Positions 15,544 to 24,395 of a stretch of 64,000 nucleotides of DNA are shown here, piece after piece. The notes beneath the pieces are model-generated. The model searched no databases and was not told the origin of the DNA. It was given only the letters and a program-made list of their open reading frames with translations. The DNA comes from Alkalibacterium sp. (GTDB taxonomy: Bacteria; Bacillota; Bacilli; Lactobacillales; Carnobacteriaceae_A), in contig JAFIFE010000018.1 in the NCBI GenBank assembly GCA_020832185.1, positions 35,795-99,794 of the forward strand, given 5' to 3'. A program made the translations under genes and the position numbers. Each line of letters begins with the position of its first letter. Positions within the stretch are counted from its first letter, which is position 1.

Positions 15544-16893
15544 TTAAAGGGCGTAAGCTTTGCTTTCCTCAAGAAAGACGTTACGATCTTTTTCAGGTAC
15601 CATAGATCCACCAGTCGCCCACGCAATATGCGTTGCCTGATGCATTTTGTCAGAGAGACCTTTAGACTTGATGTAATCATTACCTTCCTCAGTAGTGGCC
15701 ATACGGTAAGGGCCAATCATGCCAGCTACAGCAGCCGGTTCAAGGAAAATTGACTCTTTCTCATACAGGCTCGATAGTAACGCTTTGAACACATCGTCCT
15801 GGACGGAATAACCGCCACTGAAGAATGTTCTCATTAGTTTTGCAACTAATCCGGAGGTACGCGGAACAGCTAATCCATCCGCTATCGTCAGACCACCTAA
15901 CCCCAGGTCAAAGACAGACACTTCATCGTATTTTTCTGTCAGTAAGCCGACCAGCATGCTTGGCATTTTAGTCGGTTCTGCAAAGAAGCAGTGTACGTGT
16001 TCACCAAAAGCTTGTTTCAGTCCAAAGGTGATGCCACCAGGTGATCCACCAATGCCACATGGCAGGTAGACAAACAGCGGGTGATCAGCATCTACTACGA
16101 CGCCTTCATTTTCCAATTGTTTTTTCATACGATAGCCACCAACTGTGTACCCAAGGAATAATTCCTCCGAGTGCTCATCATCTACAAAGTAACTTTGCGG
16201 GTTGGCGTCCGATTCAGCGCGTCCGTTTTCAACGGCTCTTGAGAAGTCAGTATCGTGCTCGATAACTTCTACACCTTTACTTCTTAAATAGTCTTTTTTC
16301 CATTGTTTCGCTTCTACTGACATATGAACTGTCACGTTAAAGCCCAGTTTGCGGGCCATAGTTCCGACACTGATGCCTAAATTCCCAGTCGTTCCCACTG
16401 CAATATGGAACTGAGAGAAAAACTGCTCGAATTCTTCACTGGCAAATACTGAATAGTCTTCTTCCATACTATTCAACATGCCGTGTTCAAGAGCCAGATT
16501 TTCTGCATGCTTCAATACTTCATAGATCGCGCCTCTTGCTTTGATGGTTCCTGAGATAGGCAGGAGATCATCACGTTTCAGCCATAACTTCCCTTCGATA
16601 GGGGTCATGAATGTTTCGTTTAAGTGTGCCTGCATCTCTTTGATTTGTGACAGGGGGGATTCGATGATGCCTTCTGTTTCTTCAGTCTCGGGAAAGGCGA
16701 TTCGAATAAAGGATGCAAAGCGCTGCAGACGCGCTTCTGAATCTTCAATATTTATCATTGAGTAATTAGTTTTAGGTGTCGCTTCTTTTACAAGTAAATA
16801 CATTGGATTCTGCCAGAAAACTTCTTGTGAGTGTTTGATGTTGTTCAATACAGGGTTAGAATTAATTAGTTGATCCATTGTGATAGTTGACAT
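15544..16893 (-). CDS. dsdA: D-serine ammonia-lyase (D-serine dehydratase)
   Basis: 449 residues, the usual DsdA length. A PLP enzyme converting D-serine to pyruvate and ammonia. The Schiff-base lysine is in PISGTIKARGAIYEVL, nearly identical to the E. coli DsdA motif; the phosphate loop GTTGNLGIS and the later CGIGGSPGG also match fold-type II. The start at 16893 (MSTITMDQLI) follows AAGGAAG; the frame is open 14 codons further upstream without a ribosome site. No DsdX permease or DsdC regulator is adjacent. Confidence 0.94.
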   Translation of the reverse strand: MSTITMDQLINSNPVLNNIKHSQEVFWQNPMYLLVKEATPKTNYSMINIEDSEARLQRFASFIRIAFPETEETEGIIESPLSQIKEMQAHLNETFMTPIEGKLWLKRDDLLPISGTIKARGAIYEVLKHAENLALEHGMLNSMEEDYSVFASEEFEQFFSQFHIAVGTTGNLGISVGTMARKLGFNVTVHMSVEAKQWKKDYLRSKGVEVIEHDTDFSRAVENGRAESDANPQSYFVDDEHSEELFLGYTVGGYRMKKQLENEGVVVDADHPLFVYLPCGIGGSPGGITFGLKQAFGEHVHCFFAEPTKMPSMLVGLLTEKYDEVSVFDLGLGGLTIADGLAVPRTSGLVAKLMRTFFSGGYSVQDDVFKALLSSLYEKESIFLEPAAVAGMIGPYRMATTEEGNDYIKSKGLSDKMHQATHIAWATGGSMVPEKDRNVFLEESKAYAL

Positions 16894-17059
16894 TAAATAC
16901 TTCCTTTCGGGTTCATGTTCTCGTTCATCTTCCAATCCATTTCAGCCACCTCATTGTAGCATAATCGGTCCAGAAATAAAGCATAAGAAGAGGCTTCTCA
17001 TCATAAGATAAGAAACCTTTTATCTAATTATAACAAGTTCTATTTATCTTATTCAATAC

Positions 17060-17479
17060 TTAATTATTATACAGCTTATTCAAATAATCAACTGACTTTG
17101 TAATCATATCCTTCAGCACATCACTATCGATATCATCTACCTTGTTGATGTAGACACACCCTTTTCCAGCCGTGTGTTTGCCCAGTTTTGACAGCAGCTC
17201 TTCTCTTTCCGGTAAAGCCTGATAGAGATACAAACTGATCTTGGCTTTTCGTGGAGAAAATCCGACAAGCATGGAATCTCCCTCATGTCCCGATTCGTAT
17301 TTATAATGATACGAGCCAAAGCCGATTATACTTGGCCCCCACATCTTCGCCGTCAACCCTGTGGCTTCTTCAAAAATAGACAACAACCTGTAGGCATCTT
17401 CTTTTTTTGACGGGCGTTCCACTGTTTCAATAAAGGCAGTCACACTTCGGTCAGTTTCGGTTGTTTTAGCTTTATACAT
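17060..17479 (-). CDS. DUF1801-domain protein
   Basis: About 139 residues. Matches the DUF1801/YdhG-like alpha+beta fold by pattern: MWGPSIIGFGSYHYKYESG, then FSPRKAKISLYL and LGKHTAGKGCVYINKVDDID. Biochemical role unknown. ATG at 17479 follows GAGGAG by 8 bases and is preferred over the GTG at 17488, which overlaps that site. Confidence 0.8.
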   Translation of the reverse strand: MYKAKTTETDRSVTAFIETVERPSKKEDAYRLLSIFEEATGLTAKMWGPSIIGFGSYHYKYESGHEGDSMLVGFSPRKAKISLYLYQALPEREELLSKLGKHTAGKGCVYINKVDDIDSDVLKDMITKSVDYLNKLYNN

Positions 17480-17619
17480 TGCTGTCACTCCTCTTTAAAA
17501 TTAGTCAAGAATTGTACGGAATTGTCAAGGATTGCCCAGTTCGGTAAAGTCAGTAGGCCCATTAAGCAGAGTTTGCTCATATTCTGCAGTTTCGGCCTAC
17601 TCGGTTATGGTCAATGTCT

Positions 17620-17874
17620 GACTTTGCTGAAGCTGCTACCACTTCGGCTCACTCGGTGACTAATCTGATCGACTCTGCTGAAGCTGTTGCCACTTCGGCT
17701 TACTCGGTGACTAATCTGCTCGACTCTGCTGAAGCTGCTGCCACTTCGGTTCACTCGGTGACTAGGCTGCTCGACTCTGCTAAATCTGCGGCCACTTCGG
17801 TTTACTCGATGACTAATCTGCTCGACTCTGCTGAAGCTGCTGCCACTTCTACTCATCTATTCTCAAAATGGAAG
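17620..17874. repeat. 51-base tandem repeat array, five units
   Basis: Units begin with GACTTTGCTG or GACTCTGCTG (one GACTCTGCTA) at 17620, 17671, 17722, 17773 and 17824, exactly 51 bases apart, each containing CACTTCGGNTNACTCGGTGAC with a few substitutions. A degenerate partial unit precedes at about 17588. Because 51 is a multiple of three, both strands carry long open frames with 17-residue repeats, but neither has a start with a ribosome site. It lies between recQ and the DUF1801 gene. Confidence 0.85.
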
Positions 17875-17892
17875 CTACACTTACAGTATAGC

Positions 17893-19674
17893 TTAAACTG
17901 TTTCCTTTTCTTCTGTATAGGCTTTAATGACTTCTATAAATTCATTTCCGTATTTTTCCAATTTTGCTTCTCCAACCCCGTGTACGGAAAGGAAATCCTC
18001 GGGTGTAAGCGGAAAGACTGAGGCCATACTCATTAACGCTTTATCAGTGAATACGACAAATGGCGGCTTGCCGATTTCTGTAGCGATTTCTTTTCGCAAA
18101 GCCCTCAATTGTTCAAACAGATCCTCTTCATATTCTTCGGTAAATGGCTGTTTAGCCTTAACTGTTTCTTTCTGATGTTTGGTCATAAACAACTGGTGAC
18201 GTGCGTGAAGCAGGTCGACTGACTTTTCAGTGAATTTCAGTATCGGGTACTGATCTCCTCCTACGTGCAGGAATTGTTCGCTGACCATTAAAGCAATGAT
18301 GTCTTTGATCTCTTCATCAGTTGAATCTTTCATAATTCCGTGAGTCGACAATTCATTAAAGCCCTGGCTCTTTATCCGTGCATTCTCTTTTCCTCTTAGT
18401 ACATCGGTAATCAAGCCCATTCCGTACTGCTGGTCCATGCGAAAAATACACGACAGTATTTTCTGACAGGACTGAGTGACTTCAACCAGCTCAGTCTCCC
18501 CATTGCAGTTTGAGCAATTGGCACAGGAATCAAATGAAGGATTTTCATCAAAGTAGTCAAGAATCGTTTTGCGCAGACACCGACCCGTTTTACAATATGA
18601 AATAATCGTATTTAAATTCTTTTTTGCGTGCGGATGGTTTCCCTGTTCAATCAGCAGATTGTTAGTAATAATGTCCTGACTGGAGTAAAATAGGATCGCT
18701 TCAGCTGGAGCCCCATCCCTTCCAGCACGTCCTGCTTCCTGATAGTAACTTTCCATATCTAAAGGCATGTTATAGTGAATGACCCGCCTGACATTGGATT
18801 TGTCGATTCCCATTCCAAATGCATTAGTTGCTACAATGATCGGTGATTTATCGTATAAAAAATCTTCCTGATATTGTGTCCGTTCAGCTGAAGTTAATCC
18901 CGCATGATAATACCCGACGTCATAGCCTTTTTTCTTTAATAACGAATGGACGCGTTCAACATTTTTGCGTGTATTACAATAAATAATACTCGATTCCTTG
19001 TCTTTTAACAAATCCAGTAGTTTGACCTGCTTTTTCTTAGGGTGTACGATTGAAAATGTTAAATTCGGACGGTCAAAACTAGCAGTAAATTCATAAGGAT
19101 TACTCAATTCCAGTTTCGCTACGATATCTTCTCTGACTTTTTGAGTGGCCGTTGCCGTAAATGCGGCAAATGGAGGATTCGTTGAACAGTGATCTCTGAC
19201 TGCTGGAATCGCCTGGTAACTTGGTCTGAAGTCGTGTCCCCATTGAGAAATACAATGGGCCTCATCAACCGCTATCAAGTTAACCTGCATCTGTCTTAAC
19301 CGACTTAAAAAGTACGTATTTTCCAGACGTTCGGGCGAAACATATAGCAGATCAATCTCATTATTCATCGCCTGACGAAGTGTTTCGTTCTGTTCATCTA
19401 AAGTCAGCTGACTAGTTAAAAAACCAGCCTTTACGCCCATTGCCACTAATCCATCTACCTGATCTTTCATTAAAGAAATAAGAGGAGAAATGACTAGAGT
19501 GATCCCTTCCATCTCTATGGCCGGAATCTGATAACAAATCGATTTCCCTCCACCTGTCGGCATGATGCCCATAGCGTCTCGTCCCTTTAAAATGGCTTCG
19601 ATGATGGTTTGCTGCCCTGGTCTAAATGACGTATAGCCATAATACTGTTTAAGTGTTTGATTGATTGTGTTCAC
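17893..19674 (-). CDS. recQ: ATP-dependent DNA helicase RecQ
   Basis: 593 residues. 3'-5' superfamily 2 helicase for recombination and replication repair. Walker A MPTGGGKS (38-45), DEAH box with the RecQ loop AVDEAHCISQWGHDFRPSY, motif VI QEAGRAGRDG. The RQC zinc cysteines are in CKTGRCLRKTILDYF and CANCSNC, and a C-terminal HRDC domain spans about 510-590. GTG start at 19674 with TAGGAG seven bases before it. The gene end directly abuts the tandem repeat array. Confidence 0.95.
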   Translation of the reverse strand: MNTINQTLKQYYGYTSFRPGQQTIIEAILKGRDAMGIMPTGGGKSICYQIPAIEMEGITLVISPLISLMKDQVDGLVAMGVKAGFLTSQLTLDEQNETLRQAMNNEIDLLYVSPERLENTYFLSRLRQMQVNLIAVDEAHCISQWGHDFRPSYQAIPAVRDHCSTNPPFAAFTATATQKVREDIVAKLELSNPYEFTASFDRPNLTFSIVHPKKKQVKLLDLLKDKESSIIYCNTRKNVERVHSLLKKKGYDVGYYHAGLTSAERTQYQEDFLYDKSPIIVATNAFGMGIDKSNVRRVIHYNMPLDMESYYQEAGRAGRDGAPAEAILFYSSQDIITNNLLIEQGNHPHAKKNLNTIISYCKTGRCLRKTILDYFDENPSFDSCANCSNCNGETELVEVTQSCQKILSCIFRMDQQYGMGLITDVLRGKENARIKSQGFNELSTHGIMKDSTDEEIKDIIALMVSEQFLHVGGDQYPILKFTEKSVDLLHARHQLFMTKHQKETVKAKQPFTEEYEEDLFEQLRALRKEIATEIGKPPFVVFTDKALMSMASVFPLTPEDFLSVHGVGEAKLEKYGNEFIEVIKAYTEEKETV

Positions 19675-19835
19675 TATATCGCTCCTAAATTCTTTCGGGT
19701 ATGTACAGATGTTTTTATTCAGACTGACTCATTTTACCATATTAGAGTTTTCACTAATAGGATGGTTCATCTATTATACTTATTATCCATCTACATATAA
19801 TCTCACGTATAAATAGTCTGAAATGTTATTTTCTA

Positions 19836-19865
19836 TTCGCATAACCTGGTCATAATGGTTATAAT
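19836..19865 (+). promoter_or_regulatory. Probable promoter of the ThrE-type exporter
   Basis: TATAAT at 19860-19865 with a weak TTCGCA 18 bases upstream; 32 bases before the ATG at 19898. Confidence 0.45.
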
Positions 19866-19897
19866 TAGCATAATGAAAACGTTCAGGAGGAGTCACA

Positions 19898-20656
19898 ATG
19901 CAGAAGTACCCAGTAGCGGATATTTTAGATGTCTGTGTCGAAGCCGGTAGAGTGATGCTTGAGAACGGCGCAGAAACCTACCGTGTTGAGGATACATTAT
20001 ACCGTATCGCCAAAAGTTATAACCTAATTTACATTAATGTATTTGTTGTGCCTACCGCCCTGATTTTAACTGTGCAGGGATCAGACGGTCAGGACCATAC
20101 GGAGCTCCTTCGAATGACAGACCGGCAGACGAATCTTGAAAAAGTATCAATGGTGAACGATCTATCGAGACAACTTGCTCAGCGAGCGCTCCCCCCTGCA
20201 AAAGTAAAGGTAAAGTTATTAAATATAAAAAATACGCCCCGTAATTTCAGTCGCTGGCAGAGTAATCTAGCGATTGCATTGGCTTGTGGCGGTTTCCCGT
20301 TGCTGTTCGGTGGAACTTATACTGATATCATCCCGGCAGTAGTAGCCGGTGGACTGGGTCATATAGTATATGAAGCAGTCAATGCCTGGACAAATGTCAG
20401 TTTTTTTGCTGAGATGGTCGCTTCTTTTTTCATAGGATTATTGGCTGTTTTGTTCATTTCATTGGGGTTTGGTCAAGATATCAACATCATTATTATCGCC
20501 AGTGTCATGTCTCTTGTTCCGGGTATGGCTATTACGAATAGTTTCAGGGACCTGATGGCTGGGCATTTACTAGCAGGCGTCGCTGTACTGGCAAAAGCCT
20601 TACTCACAGCTGGTGCAATTGGAATCGGCATTGCGATGGTCCTGACTTTTCTATAA
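19898..20656 (+). CDS. Threonine/serine exporter family protein, N-terminal half (ThrE/YjjP type)
   Basis: 252 residues. The cytoplasmic front (1-120) contains the family opening VCVEAGRVMLENGAETYRVEDTL, followed by five membrane segments. In Corynebacterium ThrE is a single chain; here, as in many Firmicutes, it is split into this PF06738 protein and a smaller partner encoded 21 bases downstream. The pair should form one exporter for Thr/Ser or a related small molecule; substrate is inferred from the family only. Confidence 0.88.
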   Translation: MQKYPVADILDVCVEAGRVMLENGAETYRVEDTLYRIAKSYNLIYINVFVVPTALILTVQGSDGQDHTELLRMTDRQTNLEKVSMVNDLSRQLAQRALPPAKVKVKLLNIKNTPRNFSRWQSNLAIALACGGFPLLFGGTYTDIIPAVVAGGLGHIVYEAVNAWTNVSFFAEMVASFFIGLLAVLFISLGFGQDINIIIIASVMSLVPGMAITNSFRDLMAGHLLAGVAVLAKALLTAGAIGIGIAMVLTFL

Positions 20657-20677
20657 AGATATTAAGGAGACGTCTAT

Positions 20678-21145
20678 ATGAATTTAAACTACTTATCTTA
20701 TTTTGCTGCTGCTCTTATCGCTACTTTCGGATTCGGTGTGTTGTATAACGTCCCTACTCGAACCTTGTTTGCCTCCAGTATTTCCGGGGCAGTTGGATGG
20801 ATTGTCTATTACTTTTTGGCTTTTGAAATCGAATTGGATCTCTTTGTCGGTGTTGGTGTCGCAGCCTTTTTAGTCGCTTTCTTCAGTCAATGGTACGCTC
20901 GTCACTTCAAGATGCCTGTGATCGTCTTTGCAATCCCCGGTATTATTCCTCTAGTACCTGGTGGTTCAGCCTATAACATGATGCGGGCATTTATTGAAGG
21001 CAATCCGGAGATGGCCTTGATGTTTGCAACCGAAACGTTTCTGATTTCAGGAGCCATTGCAGTCGGGCTTTCAGTTAACAGTGGACTGTTCCAAGTGTTT
21101 TCAAACCGTGCATTTGGTAAACGGGAGAAACGTTATCTCCCATAG
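20678..21145 (+). CDS. Threonine/serine exporter family protein, C-terminal half (YjjB type)
   Basis: 155 residues, five membrane segments. The conserved IPGIIPLVPGGSAYNMMRAF is the hallmark of the second ThrE half (PF12821). AAGGAG lies upstream of the ATG at 20678. Partner of the preceding gene. Confidence 0.88.
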   Translation: MNLNYLSYFAAALIATFGFGVLYNVPTRTLFASSISGAVGWIVYYFLAFEIELDLFVGVGVAAFLVAFFSQWYARHFKMPVIVFAIPGIIPLVPGGSAYNMMRAFIEGNPEMALMFATETFLISGAIAVGLSVNSGLFQVFSNRAFGKREKRYLP

Positions 21146-21206
21146 TACACTGAAGTTTTAGCCTTTGCGACTAACCCCCTTAGGCACCTGCAGACATGTT
21201 CACTAT

Positions 21207-21249
21207 AAAAAACGGAAGTCTCTCTGTTAAGGAGAAACTTCCGTTTTTT
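21207..21249. terminator. Bidirectional terminator
   Basis: AAAAAACGGAAGT (21207-21219) pairs with ACTTCCGTTTTTT (21237-21249); serves the rightward exporter pair and the leftward hydrolase. Confidence 0.92.
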
Positions 21250-21278
21250 GTTTTCTTCATATTTGTATACTGAATGTC

Positions 21279-22976
21279 TTAATAGCCACTCACATAATTT
21301 AATGGGTTAACTGGTGAACCATTTCGGTGAATCTCAAAGTGTAAGTGTACACCCGTAGAATCTCCTGTTGTTCCCATTGTCCCGATACGCTGTCCTTGAG
21401 ATACTGATTGTCCTCTGGAAACGAGTAGGTTAGGTGTCATGTGAAAATATCTGCTGGAGTATCCTCCACCATGATTAATGTCCACGTAATACCCTAAAGC
21501 ATTATTGTATCCGGCAGCTGTTACAGTTCCTGAACGAGTGGCATTGATTGCACCACTGCCTGCAATATCGATTCCACTGTGTAATCTGCGTGTTCTGAAT
21601 ATTGGATGTATTCTATAACCAAATGGTGATGTTAAACGACCACTAGCCGGTCTGCTCCATCCAGCATTTGTCTGAGCACCACTATTATTTGAACTTGAGT
21701 TATTGCTTGAAGACGTTTGAGATTCTTGAGCTCTCTTCTCTGCTTCTGCTCTTTGAGCTGCAGCTCTATCTGCCGCTGCTCTTTCTTCGGCCTGACGACG
21801 CGCTGCTGCTTCTGATTCCGCCTGACGTCTGGCTGCTTCACGCTGCTGTGCTGCTGCCTGCTGACGTTGCTCTTCTTCACGCTGACGTGCTGCCGCCTGC
21901 TGACGCTGCTCTTCTTCACGCTGCTGAGCTGCTGATTGTTCTTCATTACGTCGCTGAGACGCTGCTTGTGCTTCAGCTTCTTCGGCCTCTGCTGCTGCAC
22001 GCTGACGCTGTTCGTTTTCGCGATGCTCTGCTGCTGCCTGCTGACGTTCTTCCTCTTCACGACGTTCCTGTGCTTCTATTTCAGCTTGAACTCTTGCTGC
22101 TTCAGCAATTGCCTGACGTTCAGCTTCTTCTTCTGCACGACGACGTTCCTCTTCTTCGCGAATACGCTGTTCTTCCAAACGACGTTCTTCTTCGATTCGT
22201 TCTTCTTCTGTTTCGATTTCAGATGATAATGTCATAGCCTTCTGTGATAAAGCGTATTGTTCACTAATGAAGTTTTCTTTTTCATTTTCGTTCATTTCAT
22301 ACAATTCAGCTACATGCATGATCTGATCATCCAGATCAACTTGCTGATCAGTTAATTCTTCACGAGTAGCCTGCATTTGCGCCAGGACATTTTCTACTTC
22401 TACACGTTCAACCTGAACTTGTTCTTCAGATTCTTTAACCTGTTTCTGATCACGGATCTGGTCTTCAATAATTGAGCGGTTAGCCGAAACTAACTGGCTG
22501 ACAACTCCCACACGGCTGATTAGATCAGAAAGATCTTCAGATGACAGAATAATATGTATGATATTCGTCGGATTCCATTGGGTTTGTGTAGCGCGAGCCT
22601 GCTGCATTAATTTTTCATCACGTTGTGCGATCAGAACATTTAAATGCTCGATTTCTTCGTTCAAACGTTCGATTTCTTCGTTAGTTCTATCAAGACGGTC
22701 ACTTTGCTCGATTAAATCTTCAGTTAACTCGGAAATTCTAATCTGTAATGCCTGGATACTGCTTTCCAGTTCTTGTCTTTCTTCTGCAAGCTGCTGCAAT
22801 TCTTCATCAGTTTCTTTAATGACAGATCCTAATTCACCTGAGCGACTTTCAACTTCCTGTTTTTCCTTTTGCAATTCTTCCAAAACACTCTCAGCTTGTA
22901 CAGGTGATCCTGCAATTGGGAACGATCCTGCTAAAAGGATTGATGTTAAAAATCCAACTGTAAATTTCTTCTTCAA
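21279..22976 (-). CDS. Secreted peptidoglycan hydrolase, PcsB/CwlO-type coiled coil with M23 peptidase domain
   Basis: 565 residues. Signal peptide (1-28), long coiled coil (about 30-265), a low-complexity Glu/Gln/Arg/Ala linker with near-repeats of QREEEQRQQAAA (265-425), then an M23/LytM domain (about 445-560). Zinc ligands are visible: HSGIDIAG (H and D) and HLHFEIH. The coiled coil is characteristic of FtsEX-activated hydrolases, so a role in cell separation or elongation is likely. The start is TTG at 22976, eight bases after GGAGG. A WalR-type box lies about 145 bases upstream, in line with the WalRK regulon. Confidence 0.9.
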   Translation of the reverse strand: MKKKFTVGFLTSILLAGSFPIAGSPVQAESVLEELQKEKQEVESRSGELGSVIKETDEELQQLAEERQELESSIQALQIRISELTEDLIEQSDRLDRTNEEIERLNEEIEHLNVLIAQRDEKLMQQARATQTQWNPTNIIHIILSSEDLSDLISRVGVVSQLVSANRSIIEDQIRDQKQVKESEEQVQVERVEVENVLAQMQATREELTDQQVDLDDQIMHVAELYEMNENEKENFISEQYALSQKAMTLSSEIETEEERIEEERRLEEQRIREEEERRRAEEEAERQAIAEAARVQAEIEAQERREEEERQQAAAEHRENEQRQRAAAEAEEAEAQAASQRRNEEQSAAQQREEEQRQQAAARQREEEQRQQAAAQQREAARRQAESEAAARRQAEERAAADRAAAQRAEAEKRAQESQTSSSNNSSSNNSGAQTNAGWSRPASGRLTSPFGYRIHPIFRTRRLHSGIDIAGSGAINATRSGTVTAAGYNNALGYYVDINHGGGYSSRYFHMTPNLLVSRGQSVSQGQRIGTMGTTGDSTGVHLHFEIHRNGSPVNPLNYVSGY

Positions 22977-23119
22977 AATTCATTCCTCCAAAATTCTCTC
23001 TAGTCCACAACTTTGTCTGCAGATTATCTTATGCGTTAGATTTTAAGTTTAAATAGTTTCTGTTTAATTGGTGTAAACTTATAATAGCATCTAAAGTATT
23101 TTTATTAAGCTTTTAGGTC

Positions 23120-23136
23120 ATTACAGTTGTATTACA
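23120..23136 (-). promoter_or_regulatory. WalR (VicR/YycF) box
   Basis: On the minus strand TGTAAT-ACAAC-TGTAAT, a perfect fit to the published TGTWAH-N5-TGTWAH direct repeat. It lies upstream of the PcsB/CwlO-like gene and 33 bases from a TATTAT (23086-23081) that could be its -10. Confidence 0.72.
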
Positions 23137-23395
23137 CTTGATTTTAGTCAAATTTTAGACAAATAATCACTTAAATTAGACACAATCTGAACAGTTATAG
23201 CTTGCTTTTTTAGATTTAGATAGGAAAGACGCTCCTAGAGCGCTCTAAAAGGCATGTTGAATAAACTAATGTTGCTTATATTTTTTAATGAATATAAATG
23301 CACCCTGTCCATTATTATTGTCCTCCCCTATTCACAATCTCTCTGTCATCCCGTCCCTTTTCTAAGAGAGATTATTTCATATGGAAACACTAAGT
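23137..23395. other. Gene-free stretch with one unexplained hairpin
   Basis: No ORF I trust. At 23336-23373 AATCTCTCT pairs with AGAGAGATT (nine bases) across a 20-base loop; no T run follows. A 68-codon frame from 23254 has no ribosome site and runs into the ndk terminator. Confidence 0.4.
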
Positions 23396-23446
23396 TAAAA
23401 AAACTACAGGCAGCCATGACTGAATCATGGCGATCTGCAGTTTTTA
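23396..23446 (-). terminator. Terminator of ndk
   Basis: Long imperfect stem (ACTGCAG..GCCATGATTCAG with its complement), ending in seven T residues on the minus strand. Confidence 0.88.
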
Positions 23447-23454
23447 TGCGTTTC

Positions 23455-23883
23455 TTATGATACTTGGCACCCATCGGTGACTCCATCAAACCAGAGCGCT
23501 ATTTCTCTTTCAGCGCTTTGAGGTGAATCTGATGCATGAACCGTGTTCTGGGTTTTACTGATCCCATATTTTCCTCTGATCGAACATTTATCCGCATTCC
23601 TGGGGTCAGTTGATCCATTTAAATCCCTGACAATTTCTATGCAGTTATCTCCTTCAAGTATCACTGCCACCAGCGGACCACTTGACAGGTAGGAGACTAC
23701 CTCATCAAAAAACGGTTTGCCCAACAAACTTTCATAATGCTTTTCCGCTCTATTTCTGGAGCTTGTCATCATCTTCAAATCTATAATAGTCAGCTCTCGC
23801 TTTTCAAACTCCGACAGAATCAAACCAGTCAGTCTGCGCCTCACAGCATCCGGTTTGATCAGGACGAGTACGGATTGAGACAT
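23455..23883 (-). CDS. ndk: Nucleoside-diphosphate kinase
   Basis: 142 residues. Transfers the gamma-phosphate of ATP to NDPs through a phosphohistidine. The catalytic His is in NTVHASDSPQSAEREI, matching the family N..HGSDS...A..E with Ala for Gly. The opening SQSVLVLIKPDAVRR is also typical. Many Lactobacillales lack ndk, so its presence is a useful taxonomic marker. Single gene with own terminator. Confidence 0.94.
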   Translation of the reverse strand: MSQSVLVLIKPDAVRRRLTGLILSEFEKRELTIIDLKMMTSSRNRAEKHYESLLGKPFFDEVVSYLSSGPLVAVILEGDNCIEIVRDLNGSTDPRNADKCSIRGKYGISKTQNTVHASDSPQSAEREIALWFDGVTDGCQVS

Positions 23884-23953
23884 ATGCGATTCCTCCTTGT
23901 GATCGACCTTTCAACATATCGGTCTTCTTCTGGAAAACTGTCAGTCCTGTTTC

Positions 23954-24328
23954 TCAAATCATTTTCTGCTCTTTAGCCAGCAACTTCCCTTCGTAATCTT
24001 CAATTTTGTAGTTCAATCTATTTATAACCTGTTCTATTTCTTCTTTTTTCTTTTTCAGCTGTTCTTTTTCTTCTATTAATATCTGTTTTCTTTCTTCGAG
24101 CGTCTCATCCCCTGATCGAACCAGATCAGCATAGCGTTTCAGAATCTCCAGAGGCAGTCCAGCTGACCTCATACAGGCTATAAAGTCCACCCATTTGAGA
24201 TCTTCTTCACTGAACGTTCTAACGCCTGATTCATTTCTAGTGATAGGCGGAAGCAGGTTGATGCTTTCATAATAACGAATCGTCGAAGGACTGATACTCA
24301 TTTCTTTTGCGACAGCAGATATATTCAT
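23954..24328 (-). CDS. MerR-family regulator, AdhR/NmlR-like
   Basis: 124 residues from the ATG at 24328, chosen because AAGGAGG lies 5 bases before it; a longer frame starts at 24370 without a site. N-terminal MerR winged helix (SISPSTIRYYESINLLPP) and a C-terminal coiled coil (about 75-115). With this start the single cysteine, in VDFIACMRSAGL, is residue 52, the position of the aldehyde-sensing Cys52 of B. subtilis AdhR. It is the last gene of an operon with two aldo/keto reductases behind an AdhR-type operator, so electrophile or aldehyde sensing is the likely role. Confidence 0.85.
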   Translation of the reverse strand: MNISAVAKEMSISPSTIRYYESINLLPPITRNESGVRTFSEEDLKWVDFIACMRSAGLPLEILKRYADLVRSGDETLEERKQILIEEKEQLKKKKEEIEQVINRLNYKIEDYEGKLLAKEQKMI

Positions 24329-24395
24329 GTTCTCCTCCTTGATCAGTACTCGATGGCTATGCAGCAGCATAATTTAAATCGTCTGATTCTGTCAG

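Noticed and set aside
17620..17874. CRISPR array
   Set aside because: Units are contiguous with no unique spacers and no cas genes nearby.
17611..18021. Long ORFs on both strands of the 51-base array
   Set aside because: Repeat length divisible by three keeps frames open; no ribosome site, and the plus-strand frame runs into recQ.
21668..22237. 189-codon ORF on the plus strand inside the hydrolase gene
   Set aside because: Mirror of the low-complexity Glu/Gln/Arg/Ala linker on the other strand; Leu-rich, no ribosome site.
23254..23460. 68-codon ORF
   Set aside because: No ribosome site and it runs through the ndk terminator.
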